64,000 nt of DNA from Yimella lutea (GTDB lineage Bacteria; Actinomycetota; Actinomycetes; Actinomycetales; Dermatophilaceae), in the NCBI RefSeq assembly GCF_006715095.1, contig NZ_VFMO01000001.1, positions 2,604,001 through 2,668,000 of the forward strand, read 5' to 3'. The notes beneath the pieces are model-generated. The model saw only the letters and a program-made list of their open reading frames with translations, was not told where the DNA came from and made no database searches. Position numbers and translations under genes: made by a program. The stretch's first letter is position 1; every line of letters starts with the position of its first letter. Positions 30,299 to 40,219 of this stretch are shown one piece after another.

Positions 30299-31281
30299 AT
30301 CCGCCGGTCCCTGGACTGATCGTCCGTCGGATCCTTCGCGATCCGATCTACGCCGTTGTCGCGCCGGTCATGATGTTGCTGCTCGTCGTCCTCGGCTGTC
30401 TGTTGTGGGTGCTGGAGTTGCCCAGCCGCCGCAAGCGCGGATGGCGCCTGACGTGGACCTGTGCGGTTGCCGTCCTGCTCGACTGGTCGGTGTTCGTGCG
30501 CTGTACCTGGTTGTGGTGTGTAATGCCGCCTTGGCGACGCAATCAGCAGGAGTGGCAGGCACGACATGTGGTCGTGCTCGGCCAGGAACTGCACCGGTTC
30601 GTGCAGGCAGCCGATCGCCTGGTGGGGCTCGACCTACGGGTGAGGGTGCCGGCCGTGGATCCGGACCGGCCCGTGCTCCTGCTCGCCCGCCACGCCGGCA
30701 CCGGAGACTCGTTGCTGATGGTGTACGTCATCACCCACACCCTGGTGCGTGTTCCCCGCGTCGTGTTGAAACGGGCGCTGCTGTGGGACCCGGCCATGGA
30801 CCTGTGCCTGCGTCGACTGCACGCCTACTTCCTCGGTGAGGGCATGACTGCACAGGTGCGTGACGAACGGTTGCGCGCTTTCGCCGAACACGTCGAGGTG
30901 AACGACGCGACCCTCCTGTTCCCCGAAGGCCGCAACTGGTCACCCGGCCGGCACGCGTCCGATCTCGCCGAAGCGATCGAGAAGGGTGAGACCGAGCGAG
31001 CGGCCTGGCTGGAACGCAACCCGCGGGTGCTGTCACCACGATCCACCGGTGTGCGCCGCATCCTGCAGGCCAGGCCCGATTCCCAGGTGCTCGTCGCGGG
31101 CCATCAGGGAGTGGAGGACCTTCGCTCGGTGCCCGACATCTGGCGGGCCCTGCCACTGCGTCGGCAGATCCATATCGATGTGCGACAGGCAGATTCGCTA
31201 CCGGACGAGCACATCGATGCCTGGCTGCAGGACGAGTGGGAACGGTTGGACGACTGGACCGACGAACTCGACGGCGACTGA
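30295..31281 (+). CDS. Membrane PlsC-like acyltransferase
   Basis: 328-residue protein with two N-terminal membrane helices (about 19-41 and 52-76) and a glycerolipid acyltransferase core: the HX4D motif HAGTGD at 133-138 and a PEGRNWSP block near 214-221 in place of the usual PEGTRS. Such enzymes add a fatty acyl chain to lysophospholipids. The GTG start overlaps the patatin stop, so a deacylation and reacylation pair acting on membrane lipids is a reasonable inference. The C-terminal 60 residues are acidic. Confidence 0.8.
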   Translation: MNPPVPGLIVRRILRDPIYAVVAPVMMLLLVVLGCLLWVLELPSRRKRGWRLTWTCAVAVLLDWSVFVRCTWLWCVMPPWRRNQQEWQARHVVVLGQELHRFVQAADRLVGLDLRVRVPAVDPDRPVLLLARHAGTGDSLLMVYVITHTLVRVPRVVLKRALLWDPAMDLCLRRLHAYFLGEGMTAQVRDERLRAFAEHVEVNDATLLFPEGRNWSPGRHASDLAEAIEKGETERAAWLERNPRVLSPRSTGVRRILQARPDSQVLVAGHQGVEDLRSVPDIWRALPLRRQIHIDVRQADSLPDEHIDAWLQDEWERLDDWTDELDGD

Positions 31282-31296
31282 GCGCCCCGCCGAGCC

Positions 31297-32067
31297 CTAC
31301 TCGGCAGGGCGGACGGCGAACGAGACCGCGTCGATGCGGGCCCGCACCTCACCGTCGGTCGCCAGTCTCTCCCCCACGCGCTGCGCGAGGGCTGAAACCT
31401 CGGACGCGTCCAGCCCGGGTCGCAGGTGCAGCACGATGCGTAGTGCACCGCTCTCTCCTGCCTCACAGGACGCTCCGGCCGCAGCCTGTTCGAGCGCCAC
31501 CGCAGAGTCGACCGCTGCGATGACGTGCTCGTCCTCGTGTGCCGGACGCCACGGACGTCCCATCGCCAGCGCCCACACCATGCTGGGTCGCAGGACGGCC
31601 TGGTGCGGACCGGCCAGGTCGACCACCATCACGTCGGCGCGCTCGCTCACCGCAGCCTGCGCGGCCTTGTCCGCTGCCACCGCAGAAGGCCGTGCCGCCG
31701 GATCCCACGCGTGCAGCGAATCGAGTGAGGTGAAGACCGGCAGTGCACGCGTGCCGTCCTGTCCGACGAGCACCGCCACCGCCATGTCGGCGGCCTTGTC
31801 CGCGTGCAGGCCGCCGCCCTGGACGACCTCGGTGGCGTCGGCGACGATCGGAACCAGGAAGCGGGCGTCGGCGAGGGTCGCCATCAGCGAGACTTCGTCA
31901 CCGGGAGCCGAAAGGGCCTGCAGTACAGCCGGACTCGCCGAACCGTCATCGTGTCCGAAACCGGTGTCGGTGACCTGCCTACCCCGCCAGGTCTGCCCTG
32001 CGGAGTCGAACTGCTCGTTGTCGTCGGTCGAGTCAGGTACCTCGGAGCTCACAGCGTTCTCACGCAC
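31297..32067 (-). CDS. SseB-family protein
   Basis: 256-residue cytoplasmic protein. The middle (about 50-180) fits the SseB N-terminal domain: [39 protein letters not shown] and [18 protein letters not shown]. The C-terminal half is Ala/Glu-rich. Start codon is uncertain: the GTG at 32065-32067 overlaps the hisA stop, and a GTG five codons later is equally possible. SseB-like genes commonly follow priA/hisA in Micrococcales; their function is not known. Probably the last gene of the his transcript here. Confidence 0.7.
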   Translation of the reverse strand: MRENAVSSEVPDSTDDNEQFDSAGQTWRGRQVTDTGFGHDDGSASPAVLQALSAPGDEVSLMATLADARFLVPIVADATEVVQGGGLHADKAADMAVAVLVGQDGTRALPVFTSLDSLHAWDPAARPSAVAADKAAQAAVSERADVMVVDLAGPHQAVLRPSMVWALAMGRPWRPAHEDEHVIAAVDSAVALEQAAAGASCEAGESGALRIVLHLRPGLDASEVSALAQRVGERLATDGEVRARIDAVSFAVRPAE

Positions 32068-32797
32068 GCCCGGCGACGTCGAGCGCCTCGGGCAGCGTGA
32101 ACGCCCGCTTGTACAGGGCCGAACCGACGATCGCCCCTTCGACACCGTTCGGCACCAGTTCACGGATCGCACGTAGGTCGTCCAACGTCGAGACACCACC
32201 CGATGCGACGACCGGACGGTCGGTGCGTGAGCAGACGTCCTTCAGCAGGTCGACGTTCGCGCCCTGCATCATCCCGTCCTTGGCGACATCGGTCACCACG
32301 TAACGAGCGCAACCCTCACCGTCGAGGCGGGCGAGCGTCTCGTAGAGGTCGCCGCCTTCCTTGGTCCAGCCACGCGCGGCGAGCGTCGTGCCCTTGACGT
32401 CGAGCCCGACGGCGATCCGGTCGCCGTGCTCGGCGATCGCGCGGGCGGTCCATTCCGGGTGCTCCAGCGCAGCGGTGCCGAGGTTGACCCGGCGGCAGCC
32501 GGTGGCCAGCGCCCGTTCGAGGGTCTCGGCGTCGCGGATGCCGCCGGACAGTTCCACCTTGATGTCGAGACGCTGCACGATGGAGGCGAGCAGTTCGTGG
32601 TTCGACCCGCGACCGAAGGCGGCGTCGAGATCGACGAGGTGCAGCCACTCGGCGCCTTGGTCCTGCCAACCCTTCGCGGCCAGCCAAGGGTCACCGAACT
32701 CACCACCGGTGCCGGCGATGCCCTGCACCAGTTGGACGGCCTGGCCGTCGACGACGTCGACGGCCGGAAGAAGCTCGAGGCGTGGCTGTTCGGTCAT
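32060..32797 (-). CDS. hisA: Phosphoribosyl isomerase (HisA, likely bifunctional PriA)
   Basis: TIM-barrel isomerase of 245 residues converting ProFAR to PRFAR in histidine synthesis. The catalytic Asp in [16 protein letters not shown] (Asp14) and the second in [13 protein letters not shown] (near 170) are present. In Actinobacteria lacking trpF this enzyme (PriA) also isomerises phosphoribosyl anthranilate; the residues RGW(T) and the loop forms seen here fit PriA, but whether trpF exists elsewhere is unknown. It lies 15 nt after hisH. Confidence 0.93.
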   Translation of the reverse strand: MTEQPRLELLPAVDVVDGQAVQLVQGIAGTGGEFGDPWLAAKGWQDQGAEWLHLVDLDAAFGRGSNHELLASIVQRLDIKVELSGGIRDAETLERALATGCRRVNLGTAALEHPEWTARAIAEHGDRIAVGLDVKGTTLAARGWTKEGGDLYETLARLDGEGCARYVVTDVAKDGMMQGANVDLLKDVCSRTDRPVVASGGVSTLDDLRAIRELVPNGVEGAIVGSALYKRAFTLPEALDVAGRA

Positions 32798-32812
32798 GTC
32801 ACTTCCCTTGTC

Positions 32813-33427
32813 TCACAACGAATCACACCAGTTGCGCAACAACTGCGCACCGGCGTCCCCGGACTTCTCCGGGTGGAATTGTGTGCCTGCCAGCAGGCCG
32901 TCCTCAACCGCGGCGACGAAGGAGCCACCGTGCGTGGCCGTGCTGACGACGGCGGTGTCGGCACCTCCCCAGCGCGACGGGGCGAAGGAGTGGACGAAGT
33001 AGAACCGTTCGCCGTCCAGACCGTCCAACAACACGCTCCCCGCCCCGGCGGCGACCTGACTCCACCCCATGTGCGGGACGACGTCGGCTTCGAGACGGCC
33101 GACCTCGCAGGCCCAGCGCCGAAGGCCCGGCAACGGGGCCGGGCTGGGTTCGGCGCTGCCGTCGAACATCACCTGGTAGCCGACGCAGACGCCGAGAACC
33201 GGACGCCCGTTCGTGAGCCGCTGCTCGATCAATCCGGCAGCACCGACCGCGTCGAGGCCGGCCATGCACGCGTGGAAGTTGCCGACACCGGGCACGTACA
33301 GTCCGTCGGCCGACAGTGCGGCCTCACGATCGGCCGTCAACTCGACATCGGCGCCGACCCGCTCGAGCATGCGGACGACGGAGCGCACGTTGCCGCTGCC
33401 GTAGTCGAGGACGACGACCCGCTTCAC
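32813..33427 (-). CDS. hisH: Imidazole glycerol phosphate synthase glutaminase subunit
   Basis: Class I glutamine amidotransferase that passes ammonia to HisF. The 204-residue protein has the nucleophile Cys in GVCVGYQVMF (about residue 81), and the His/Glu pair in GTQFHPEKSG (near 183-192). The position after GVCVG is Tyr where Met is usual. Its ATG overlaps the preceding unknown gene by 4 nt. The partner hisF is not in this window. Confidence 0.95.
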   Translation of the reverse strand: MKRVVVLDYGSGNVRSVVRMLERVGADVELTADREAALSADGLYVPGVGNFHACMAGLDAVGAAGLIEQRLTNGRPVLGVCVGYQVMFDGSAEPSPAPLPGLRRWACEVGRLEADVVPHMGWSQVAAGAGSVLLDGLDGERFYFVHSFAPSRWGGADTAVVSTATHGGSFVAAVEDGLLAGTQFHPEKSGDAGAQLLRNWCDSL

Positions 33428-34041
33428 AGGTTCTCCCGCAGTTCGGCGCGCATCTCGGCCTCGTCGCCGGCAACCTTCTCGAAGTGACCGACGGCGCTCC
33501 GGTCGGGCTCCACCAGAACTGCTTCGAGGTCGGACTTCACGCCCTCGCCGGACAGCATCCCGGCACCCGGCAATGCGAGAGCGTGCATCAACTGCTGCAA
33601 CTGCGCGGTCGGGTCACCGGCGCGAGCCGCGAGCACCCGACGGACCCCGGCGACATCGTTCTCGTCGAGACCCGCCGACTCGGCGAGCTGACCGAGCTTC
33701 AGCGGTGGGAAACCAGGCACCTCATCCGCGCCGTGACCGGGCGTCCAACTGACCATCCGCGGTGCGGAGCGCCAGCCACGGGTCTGCGCGGACACGATCG
33801 CAATACCGTCGATCACGAAGAACCCCAAGGCTGTTCGCAGCCGGGTCGGTACCGGACGGTTCGCTGTCACGGTCAACGCGTCGTCGTATGGGGCCGACAG
33901 CTGAGTCGGTCCGGCGGGGACGACCGCGGTCCAGCCGGGCAGCGGGACGACGTAGCTGGGCACCACACCGCGCCGCACCCACGCGTCGGTCAGCTTGGCG
34001 TCGGCGTGCAGCAGCAGAACGCCGGGCAGCGTTCGACTCAT
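33424..34041 (-). CDS. Uncharacterised protein in the his operon
   Basis: 205-residue protein that I do not recognise. It has no signal peptide or membrane helix; it begins MSRTLPGVLLLHADAKLTDAWV, has an aromatic/Pro-rich block (SYVVPLPGWTAVVPAGP, 29-45) and a hydrophobic stretch LGFFVIDGIAIVSAQTRGW near 72-90, then an acidic helical tail. It lies 15 nt after hisB and overlaps hisH by 4 nt, so it is cotranscribed and perhaps translationally coupled. A role tied to histidine synthesis is possible but only by position. Confidence 0.75.
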   Translation of the reverse strand: MSRTLPGVLLLHADAKLTDAWVRRGVVPSYVVPLPGWTAVVPAGPTQLSAPYDDALTVTANRPVPTRLRTALGFFVIDGIAIVSAQTRGWRSAPRMVSWTPGHGADEVPGFPPLKLGQLAESAGLDENDVAGVRRVLAARAGDPTAQLQQLMHALALPGAGMLSGEGVKSDLEAVLVEPDRSAVGHFEKVAGDEAEMRAELRENL

Positions 34042-34056
34042 GATCGGTTCATCGGC

Positions 34057-34698
34057 TCAAAGCACGCCCTTGGCGCTGGGCACGCCCTCGACGCGCGGGT
34101 CGCGCGCGATCGCGGCGCGCAGCGCTCGGGCGACCGCCTTGAACTGAGTCTCCACGATGTGGTGCGGGTCGCGACCGGACAGCACGCGAACGTGCAGCGC
34201 GATCCCTGCGTGGTGCGCGAAGCTCTCCAGCACGTGTCGGGTCAGCGAGCCGGTGTAGTCGCCGCCGATGATCGCGTAGATCTGCCCGTCGGGTTCACCG
34301 ACGTGCACGAAGTAGGGGCGACCGGCCACGTCCACGACGGCTTGCACGAGTGCCTCGTCCAGCGGCACCGTCGCATCGCCGAACCGGCTGATCCCGCACT
34401 TGTCACCGAGCGCCTCACGGACGGCCTGCCCGAGCAGGATCGCGGTGTCCTCGACCGAGTGGTGAGCGTCCACGTCGACATCGCCGACGGTCTTGACCCG
34501 CAGATCGATGAGCGAGTGCTTCGCCAAGCTCTCGAGCATGTGGTCGTAGAAGCGCACACCCGTCGAGATCTCGGCCTTCCCGGTTCCGTCGAGGTCGACC
34601 CGCACCTCGACTGAGCTCTCCGAGGTCTTGCGCGACAACTCAGCGACGCGGTGCGGCTGGTTCTGCGGCGAGTAGGGCTCTGCGTGAACGGAATTCAT
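34057..34698 (-). CDS. hisB: Imidazoleglycerol-phosphate dehydratase
   Basis: Manganese enzyme removing water from imidazole glycerol phosphate. The 213-residue single-domain form has both family signatures: [11 protein letters not shown] (about 78-88) and [12 protein letters not shown] with [12 protein letters not shown] (about 156-190), whose His-His pairs bind metal. The N-terminal 20 residues before the core ([15 protein letters not shown]) are extra and the true start might lie slightly later. It overlaps hisC by 4 nt. Confidence 0.96.
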   Translation of the reverse strand: MNSVHAEPYSPQNQPHRVAELSRKTSESSVEVRVDLDGTGKAEISTGVRFYDHMLESLAKHSLIDLRVKTVGDVDVDAHHSVEDTAILLGQAVREALGDKCGISRFGDATVPLDEALVQAVVDVAGRPYFVHVGEPDGQIYAIIGGDYTGSLTRHVLESFAHHAGIALHVRVLSGRDPHHIVETQFKAVARALRAAIARDPRVEGVPSAKGVL

Positions 34699-35828
34699 GC
34701 TGTCTCCTGACGTTCGTCCGCGCCTCGCGCGGTGGCGAGGACAGTGCTGAAGGCGGCGAGGACGGCGTCCGTCTCGTCCGGTGTGCCTGCGGTGATCCGC
34801 AGGTGGTTGGCGATGCCGACGTCACGCACCAGGACCCCCTGGTCGAGCAGAGCCTGCCAGGTCGTGGCGGCGTCGTCGAACCCGCCGACGAGGACGAAGT
34901 TCGCATCACTCGGCACCGGTCGCAACCCGAGATCGGTGCACCCCGCGACCAATCGGTCACGCTCGGCCTTGATGGCCTCGACCATCGACAACATCGTGGT
35001 GCGGTGTTCGAGAGCAGCACACGCGACCGCCTGCGTGACGGACGAGAGGTGATAGGGCATCCGGACCAGACGGAGCAGGTCGATCAGGTGTGGGTCAGCG
35101 GCCAGGTAGCCCAGACGCACCCCCGCGAAGGCGAACGCCTTGGACATCGTGCGGGTCACCACCAGTCGCGGCCGTCCCTTGAGCAGCGTGATCGCACTGG
35201 GCGTGCCCGGTCGCGCGAACTCGGCGTACGCCTCGTCGACGACGACGATCGCGTTCGGTGCTGCGTCGTACACGGCCTGCACGACGTCGAGGTCGAGTGC
35301 GGTGCCGGTCGGGTTGTTCGGGGAGGTGAGGAACACCACCGACGGGTCATGCTCCGTCGCCTGTTCCACCGCGAGGCCGAGATCGATGTCGAAGCGGGAC
35401 GGATCCTGGGTGCGCATTCCGTCGACCCAGCTCGTACCGCTCACGCCGCTGATGATCGGGTGCATCGAGTACGACGGGGTGAAGCCGAGGGCGGTACGTC
35501 CGGTGCCGCCGAAGGCCTGCACGATGTGCTGCAGCACCTCGTTGGAGCCGTTGCCCGCCCAGACCCGGTCCGGCTCCACGTGCACGTCGGTCGTCCGGGT
35601 GAGGTAGCCGGCCAGGTCGGTGCGCAGGCGGGTGAACTCACGGTCGGGGTACCGGTTGAGCGTGCTCGCGACGGCCTCCACCTCGGTGAGGATCGCGTCA
35701 ATCACCTCGCGTGAGACGCCGTAGGAGGATTCGTTGGTGTTGAGCGCCACGGGCACGTCGAGCTGCGGAGCGCCGTAGGCGGTGCGGCCGCGCAGATCCG
35801 CGCGCAGCAGTCGGTCGAGTTCGTTCAT
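34695..35828 (-). CDS. hisC: Histidinol-phosphate aminotransferase
   Basis: PLP-dependent fold-type I aminotransferase using glutamate. The 377-residue protein has the substrate-entry block [10 protein letters not shown] near 29-38, the PLP contact SPNNPTGT (about 169-176), VVDEAYAEF, and the Schiff-base Lys in [15 protein letters not shown] (about 233-247). It overlaps hisD and hisB by 4 nt each. Confidence 0.96.
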   Translation of the reverse strand: MNELDRLLRADLRGRTAYGAPQLDVPVALNTNESSYGVSREVIDAILTEVEAVASTLNRYPDREFTRLRTDLAGYLTRTTDVHVEPDRVWAGNGSNEVLQHIVQAFGGTGRTALGFTPSYSMHPIISGVSGTSWVDGMRTQDPSRFDIDLGLAVEQATEHDPSVVFLTSPNNPTGTALDLDVVQAVYDAAPNAIVVVDEAYAEFARPGTPSAITLLKGRPRLVVTRTMSKAFAFAGVRLGYLAADPHLIDLLRLVRMPYHLSSVTQAVACAALEHRTTMLSMVEAIKAERDRLVAGCTDLGLRPVPSDANFVLVGGFDDAATTWQALLDQGVLVRDVGIANHLRITAGTPDETDAVLAAFSTVLATARGADERQETA

Positions 35829-37159
35829 GAGCGCGCCTCGAAGCGGGCGGTCACGGCCTCACCGTGCGCCGGTAGATCTTCGGAATTTGCAAGCGTCACA
35901 ACGGTTTCGGCGATCACGTCGAGCGCGTCACGAGAGTAGTCGATGACGTGGACACCGCGCAGGAAGGACTGCACCGACAGACCGCTGCTGTGGCACGCGC
36001 ATCCGCCCGTGGGCAGGACGTGGTTCGAACCGGCGGCGTAGTCGCCCAGGCTCACCGGCGAGTGATCGCCGACGAAGATCGCGCCGGCATTGCGGACCTT
36101 GGCAGCCACCGAGGCTGCGTCCGCGGTCTGGATCTCCAGGTGCTCGGCCGCGTAGGAGTCGACGACCCGCAGTCCGGCCGACACGTCGTCGACGAGGACG
36201 GTGCCCGACTGGCGCCCGGTCAGCGCGATACGCACGCGCTCGGTGTGCTTGGTCGCGGGCACCCGGCGCTCCAGCGCGGCGTCGACGGCGTCGGCCAGCT
36301 CGACCGAGTCGGTGACCAGCACCGATGCAGCCAGTTCGTCGTGCTCTGCCTGGCTGATCAGGTCGGCCGCCACCAGGTCCGGCTGCGCGGTGGCATCGGC
36401 GAGGATCGCGATCTCGGTGGGGCCCGCTTCGGCGTCGATTCCGATGAGCCCCTTGAGCAACCGCTTGGCGGCGGCGACGTAGATGTTGCCCGGGCCGGTG
36501 ACCAAGGTGGCCGGTTCACAGACCGTGACACCGGACGCGTCCCGCGCACCGTGCGCGAACATCGCGACCGCCTGTGCCCCGCCGACCGCGTACACCTCGT
36601 CGACGTCGAGCAGCGCGCACGCGGCCAGGATCGTCGGGTGCGGGTAACCGCCATTGTCCTTCTGCGGGGGGCTGGCGACCGCGATCGAGCCGACCTCGGC
36701 CAGTTGCGCGGGCACCACGTTCATCACCACCGAGCTCGGGTACACCGCCTTGCCGCCGGGGACGTAGAGACCGACCCGATCGACCGGGATCCACTTCTCG
36801 GTGACCGTGCCACCGTCGCTGACCTTCGTGGTCACCTCGGTGCGGCGCTGGTCGGCGTGCACCAGGCGAGCGCGGCGGATCGACTCCTCGAGCGCGGCGC
36901 GGACGGCCGGGTCGAGCGTTTCGAGCGCGGCGGTGATGACCTCGGCGGGCACCCGAAGCTGCGGGGGTCGGACGCCGTCGAACTTCTCCCCCAGCTCCAG
37001 CAGCGCCTCGACGCCACCATGCTCGACCTGCTCGCAGATCGGACGGACCGCGTCCAGCGCGGCCTCGACGTCGAACTCGGCACGGGGCAGGGTGTTACGC
37101 AGGCCGCGGGCGTCCAGGCCGGACAGGGCGGTGCCGCGCAGATCGATACGGGAAAGCAC
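35825..37159 (-). CDS. hisD: Histidinol dehydrogenase
   Basis: NAD- and zinc-dependent enzyme for the last two histidine steps. The 444-residue protein contains the family signature region [23 protein letters not shown] (zinc ligands Gln and His, near 257-279) and [21 protein letters not shown] near 372-392. It starts at GTG 7 nt after a TAGACT -10 box, so the his operon mRNA is probably leaderless. First gene of hisD-C-B-unknown-H-A-sseB. Confidence 0.96.
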   Translation of the reverse strand: MLSRIDLRGTALSGLDARGLRNTLPRAEFDVEAALDAVRPICEQVEHGGVEALLELGEKFDGVRPPQLRVPAEVITAALETLDPAVRAALEESIRRARLVHADQRRTEVTTKVSDGGTVTEKWIPVDRVGLYVPGGKAVYPSSVVMNVVPAQLAEVGSIAVASPPQKDNGGYPHPTILAACALLDVDEVYAVGGAQAVAMFAHGARDASGVTVCEPATLVTGPGNIYVAAAKRLLKGLIGIDAEAGPTEIAILADATAQPDLVAADLISQAEHDELAASVLVTDSVELADAVDAALERRVPATKHTERVRIALTGRQSGTVLVDDVSAGLRVVDSYAAEHLEIQTADAASVAAKVRNAGAIFVGDHSPVSLGDYAAGSNHVLPTGGCACHSSGLSVQSFLRGVHVIDYSRDALDVIAETVVTLANSEDLPAHGEAVTARFEARS

Positions 37160-37166
37160 GTGCTTC

Positions 37167-37172
37167 AGTCTA
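37167..37172 (-). promoter_or_regulatory. his operon -10 box (leaderless)
   Basis: The minus strand reads TAGACT, 7 nt and then the hisD GTG at 37157-37159. No ribosome site or His-rich leader peptide lies between, so attenuation of the enteric kind is excluded for this promoter. Confidence 0.55.
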
Positions 37173-37228
37173 CGAAGCTCGCCGGTGTGATGTAGAACCG
37201 TCCACCGAACGGCCGCCCGACGAGCTGC

Positions 37229-40219
37229 TCACCGGCTCGGATTGGGGTCCCGGCCGAGGCGTTTCTTCTCGCCGTAGAACACTTCCTCGACCACACCACG
37301 CGCCTTACGCGCCGCTCGGCGATACCGCTCGGACAGCTGGTTGCCCGAGCCAACCGGCCAGCCCATCACCCGGGCGATGCCGTTCGCGTCGGTCATGTTG
37401 CTCGGCAACCCGTCGAACGCACGGCCGCGCCACAGCACGGACGCGTTACGCAGGCGCGAGGCAAGCGTCCAGGACTGCCGAAGCATCGACGCCGCCTCGT
37501 CGTCGATCAGACCGTGCTCGGCAAGCGCCTTGAGCGGAGTCATCGTGCCCGGGTGACGCAGGTCGGGGTAGGCGGCGGCGTGCTGCAGTTGCAGCATCTG
37601 GACGGTCCATTCGACGTCCGAGAGACCGCCGTGACCGAGCTTGAAGTGCCGTTTCAGGTCGCCGCCGCGCGGGATGCGTTCGGCCTCCATGCGGGCCTTC
37701 AGGGTGCGGATCTGACGAACGGCCTTGTCGTCGATGCCGCCCTCGGGGTAACGAAGCGGGTCGATGATCTCGATGAACCGGCGACCGACCTCCGGGTCGC
37801 CGGCGACCGGCGAGGCACGCAGCAGGGCCTGCGCCTCCCAGCCCTCGGACCAGCGCTCGTAGTACGCGGCGTACGACTCCAGCGTGCGGACCAAGGGACC
37901 GGCCTTGCCCTCCGGACGCAGATCGGCATCGATGCCCAAGGCTGGGTCAGGGCCTGCGGAACTCAGGTGTTTGCGGACGAAGCCGACCACGGTTTCGGCC
38001 TGCTTCTCGGCAGTCTTCGGGTCAGCACCCTCGGCCGGGTCATGCACGAACAGCACGTCGGCGTCGCTGGCGTAACCGCACTCGCGGCCCCCGAGCCGGC
38101 CCATGCCGATGATCGCGACGCGGGTCGAAAGTCGTTCTCCCGCTTCCCTTTCCACCGCTCGGATCGCGATTCCCAGCGTGACATGCAGAGTGGCTGCGGT
38201 GAGTTCGCTGAGTGCGGTCTCGACCGCGTCCGTGTCGAGGTCGCCGGACAGGTCGGCGATCGCGATGCGGATGAGTTCGGTGCGCCGGGTGGACCGCAAC
38301 CCGACGACGGCCTTTTCGTCATCCTCCTGGCGGGACGCGGCCGCTTTCATCGCGGTGATGATCGCCTCACGCGACAACGGGACGAGCGCGTCCTTGTCGC
38401 CGACGAGCGCGGCAGCCGACGGGGCGCGTTCGAGCAGCCCGGACACGAACCGGCTGGTGGCCAGCACCCGCGCCAGGGTCTCGGCGGCGGAGCCTTCGTC
38501 ACGCAGCATGCGCAGATACCAGGGGCTGGTGCCCAGGGCCTCACTGATCTTGCGGAACGTCAGCAGGCCCAGATCAGGATCGGGCTCCTCGGCGAACCAC
38601 TGCAACATCACCGGCATGAGCGTGCGCTGGATCGCCGCGCGCCGGGTCACTCCCCCGGTCAGAGCCTCCAGGTGACGCATGGCTCCCTTGGCGTCGCGGT
38701 AACCCAGCGCGTTCAACCGGTCGGCCGCACTCTGCGGGCTCAGACGAGCGTCGTCGTCGGACAACCGCGCAACGGCCGACAGGAGCGGACGGTAGAAGAT
38801 GCTTTCGTGCAGGTGGCGCACCTCGCGCGACTGCTTGCGCCACAGCGACTCGATCTCGGTCTCGGCGTCACTACGGAAGCCGAGTCCGCGCCCGATCCGC
38901 CGACGGTCGGTCTCGGAGGTCGGCATCAAGTGGGTGCGCCGCATCTTCGAGACCTGGATGCGGTGCTCCATCGCCCGAAGGGTCCGGTACGCCTGGTCCA
39001 GCTTTGCGGCGTCGGTACGACCGATGTAACCGCGGTTGGCGAGCGCGTCGATCGCCGCCAGAGTGCTGCGCAGCCGCAATCGTTCGTCGGTGCGGCCGTG
39101 CACCAGCTGGAGCAGCTGCATGCTGAACTCGATGTCGCGCAGGCCGCCAGGCCCGAGCTTGATCTGCCGGGCCGCCTCCCCGGCGGGCACGTGCTGCTCG
39201 ACGCGGCGACGCATGGCCTGGACGTCCTCGACGAAGTTCTCCCGGTGGGCGGCCTGCCAGATCATCGGCTGGATGGCGTCGAGATACTCCGCGCCGAGTT
39301 CCATGTCGCCCGCGACCGGTCGTGCCTTCAGCAGCGCCTGGAACTCCCACGTCTTCGCCCAACGCTCGTAGTAACGACGATGGCTGGCCACCGTGCGCAC
39401 CAGCGGGCCTTGTTTGCCCTCCGGGCGCAGCGCCGCGTCCACCTCCCACAGGCTCCCCTCCCCGGTCGAGGTGCTGCAGATCCGCATCAGGTCGATCGCC
39501 AGTTTCGTCGCCACAGAAAGGGCTTCGTCCTCGTCGGCACCGTCGGCCGGCTCGGCCACGAACACGACGTCGACATCGGAGATGTAGTTGAGCTCGCGTG
39601 CCCCACACTTGCCCATCGCGATCACGGTGAGCCGACACCGATCACTGTCGTCGTGTTCACGGGAGGCGATGTCGAGGGCGGTCTGCAGCGCGGCGCCGGC
39701 CAGGTCCGCAAGCGCTTGCGAGACCTGGGGCAGCAGTTCGACCGAGTTGCCGCAGAGGTCGACAGCCGCGATCTTCAGCAGTTGGCGCTTGTAGGCGATC
39801 CGCAGCAGATCGACCGCTTCCGGACCGGTGCTGTCGCGCACCTCGTTCGAGACCGCCTCGCGCAGCGTCGCCTCGTCGCCGATCGTGGCGTCCGCGACCT
39901 CGCGCCATTGCTCGGGGCGGCGCACCAGCCAGTCGGTGAGTGCGGAGGATGCACCGAGCAGATGCAACAGCCGATCGGCGCGGTCGCCGTCCTGTGCCAG
40001 CAGCTCGCCGACCTCGCGGCGATCACCGGCGTCCAGCGCCTCGTACAACCGGACCAGGCCCAGGGCCGCGCCATCGGGATCGGCGACCTTCGACAACGGG
40101 CCGACCAACGCCTCCGGCGACCAGTCGGGCACCTGCTCCAGCAGACCCTTGCTTCGGGACGGTTCCAGGAAGCCGACGCGGGTGAGGGCGCCGTCGGTCA
40201 GTGCGGACTCGGCGCTCAT
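37229..40219 (-). CDS. glnE: Glutamine synthetase adenylyltransferase / adenylyl-removing enzyme
   Basis: Bifunctional regulator that adds and removes AMP on glutamine synthetase GlnA1 in response to nitrogen state. The 996-residue protein has two nucleotidyltransferase domains with parallel signatures: GKCGARELNYISDVDVVF in the N-half and GRLGGRECGYASDADVLF in the C-half, each followed by a helical segment. The N-domain normally removes AMP and the C-domain adds it. The ATG at 40217-40219 overlaps the glnA2 stop by 3 nt. The pair glnA2-glnE has the same order as in mycobacteria. Confidence 0.96.
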   Translation of the reverse strand: MSAESALTDGALTRVGFLEPSRSKGLLEQVPDWSPEALVGPLSKVADPDGAALGLVRLYEALDAGDRREVGELLAQDGDRADRLLHLLGASSALTDWLVRRPEQWREVADATIGDEATLREAVSNEVRDSTGPEAVDLLRIAYKRQLLKIAAVDLCGNSVELLPQVSQALADLAGAALQTALDIASREHDDSDRCRLTVIAMGKCGARELNYISDVDVVFVAEPADGADEDEALSVATKLAIDLMRICSTSTGEGSLWEVDAALRPEGKQGPLVRTVASHRRYYERWAKTWEFQALLKARPVAGDMELGAEYLDAIQPMIWQAAHRENFVEDVQAMRRRVEQHVPAGEAARQIKLGPGGLRDIEFSMQLLQLVHGRTDERLRLRSTLAAIDALANRGYIGRTDAAKLDQAYRTLRAMEHRIQVSKMRRTHLMPTSETDRRRIGRGLGFRSDAETEIESLWRKQSREVRHLHESIFYRPLLSAVARLSDDDARLSPQSAADRLNALGYRDAKGAMRHLEALTGGVTRRAAIQRTLMPVMLQWFAEEPDPDLGLLTFRKISEALGTSPWYLRMLRDEGSAAETLARVLATSRFVSGLLERAPSAAALVGDKDALVPLSREAIITAMKAAASRQEDDEKAVVGLRSTRRTELIRIAIADLSGDLDTDAVETALSELTAATLHVTLGIAIRAVEREAGERLSTRVAIIGMGRLGGRECGYASDADVLFVHDPAEGADPKTAEKQAETVVGFVRKHLSSAGPDPALGIDADLRPEGKAGPLVRTLESYAAYYERWSEGWEAQALLRASPVAGDPEVGRRFIEIIDPLRYPEGGIDDKAVRQIRTLKARMEAERIPRGGDLKRHFKLGHGGLSDVEWTVQMLQLQHAAAYPDLRHPGTMTPLKALAEHGLIDDEAASMLRQSWTLASRLRNASVLWRGRAFDGLPSNMTDANGIARVMGWPVGSGNQLSERYRRAARKARGVVEEVFYGEKKRLGRDPNPSR

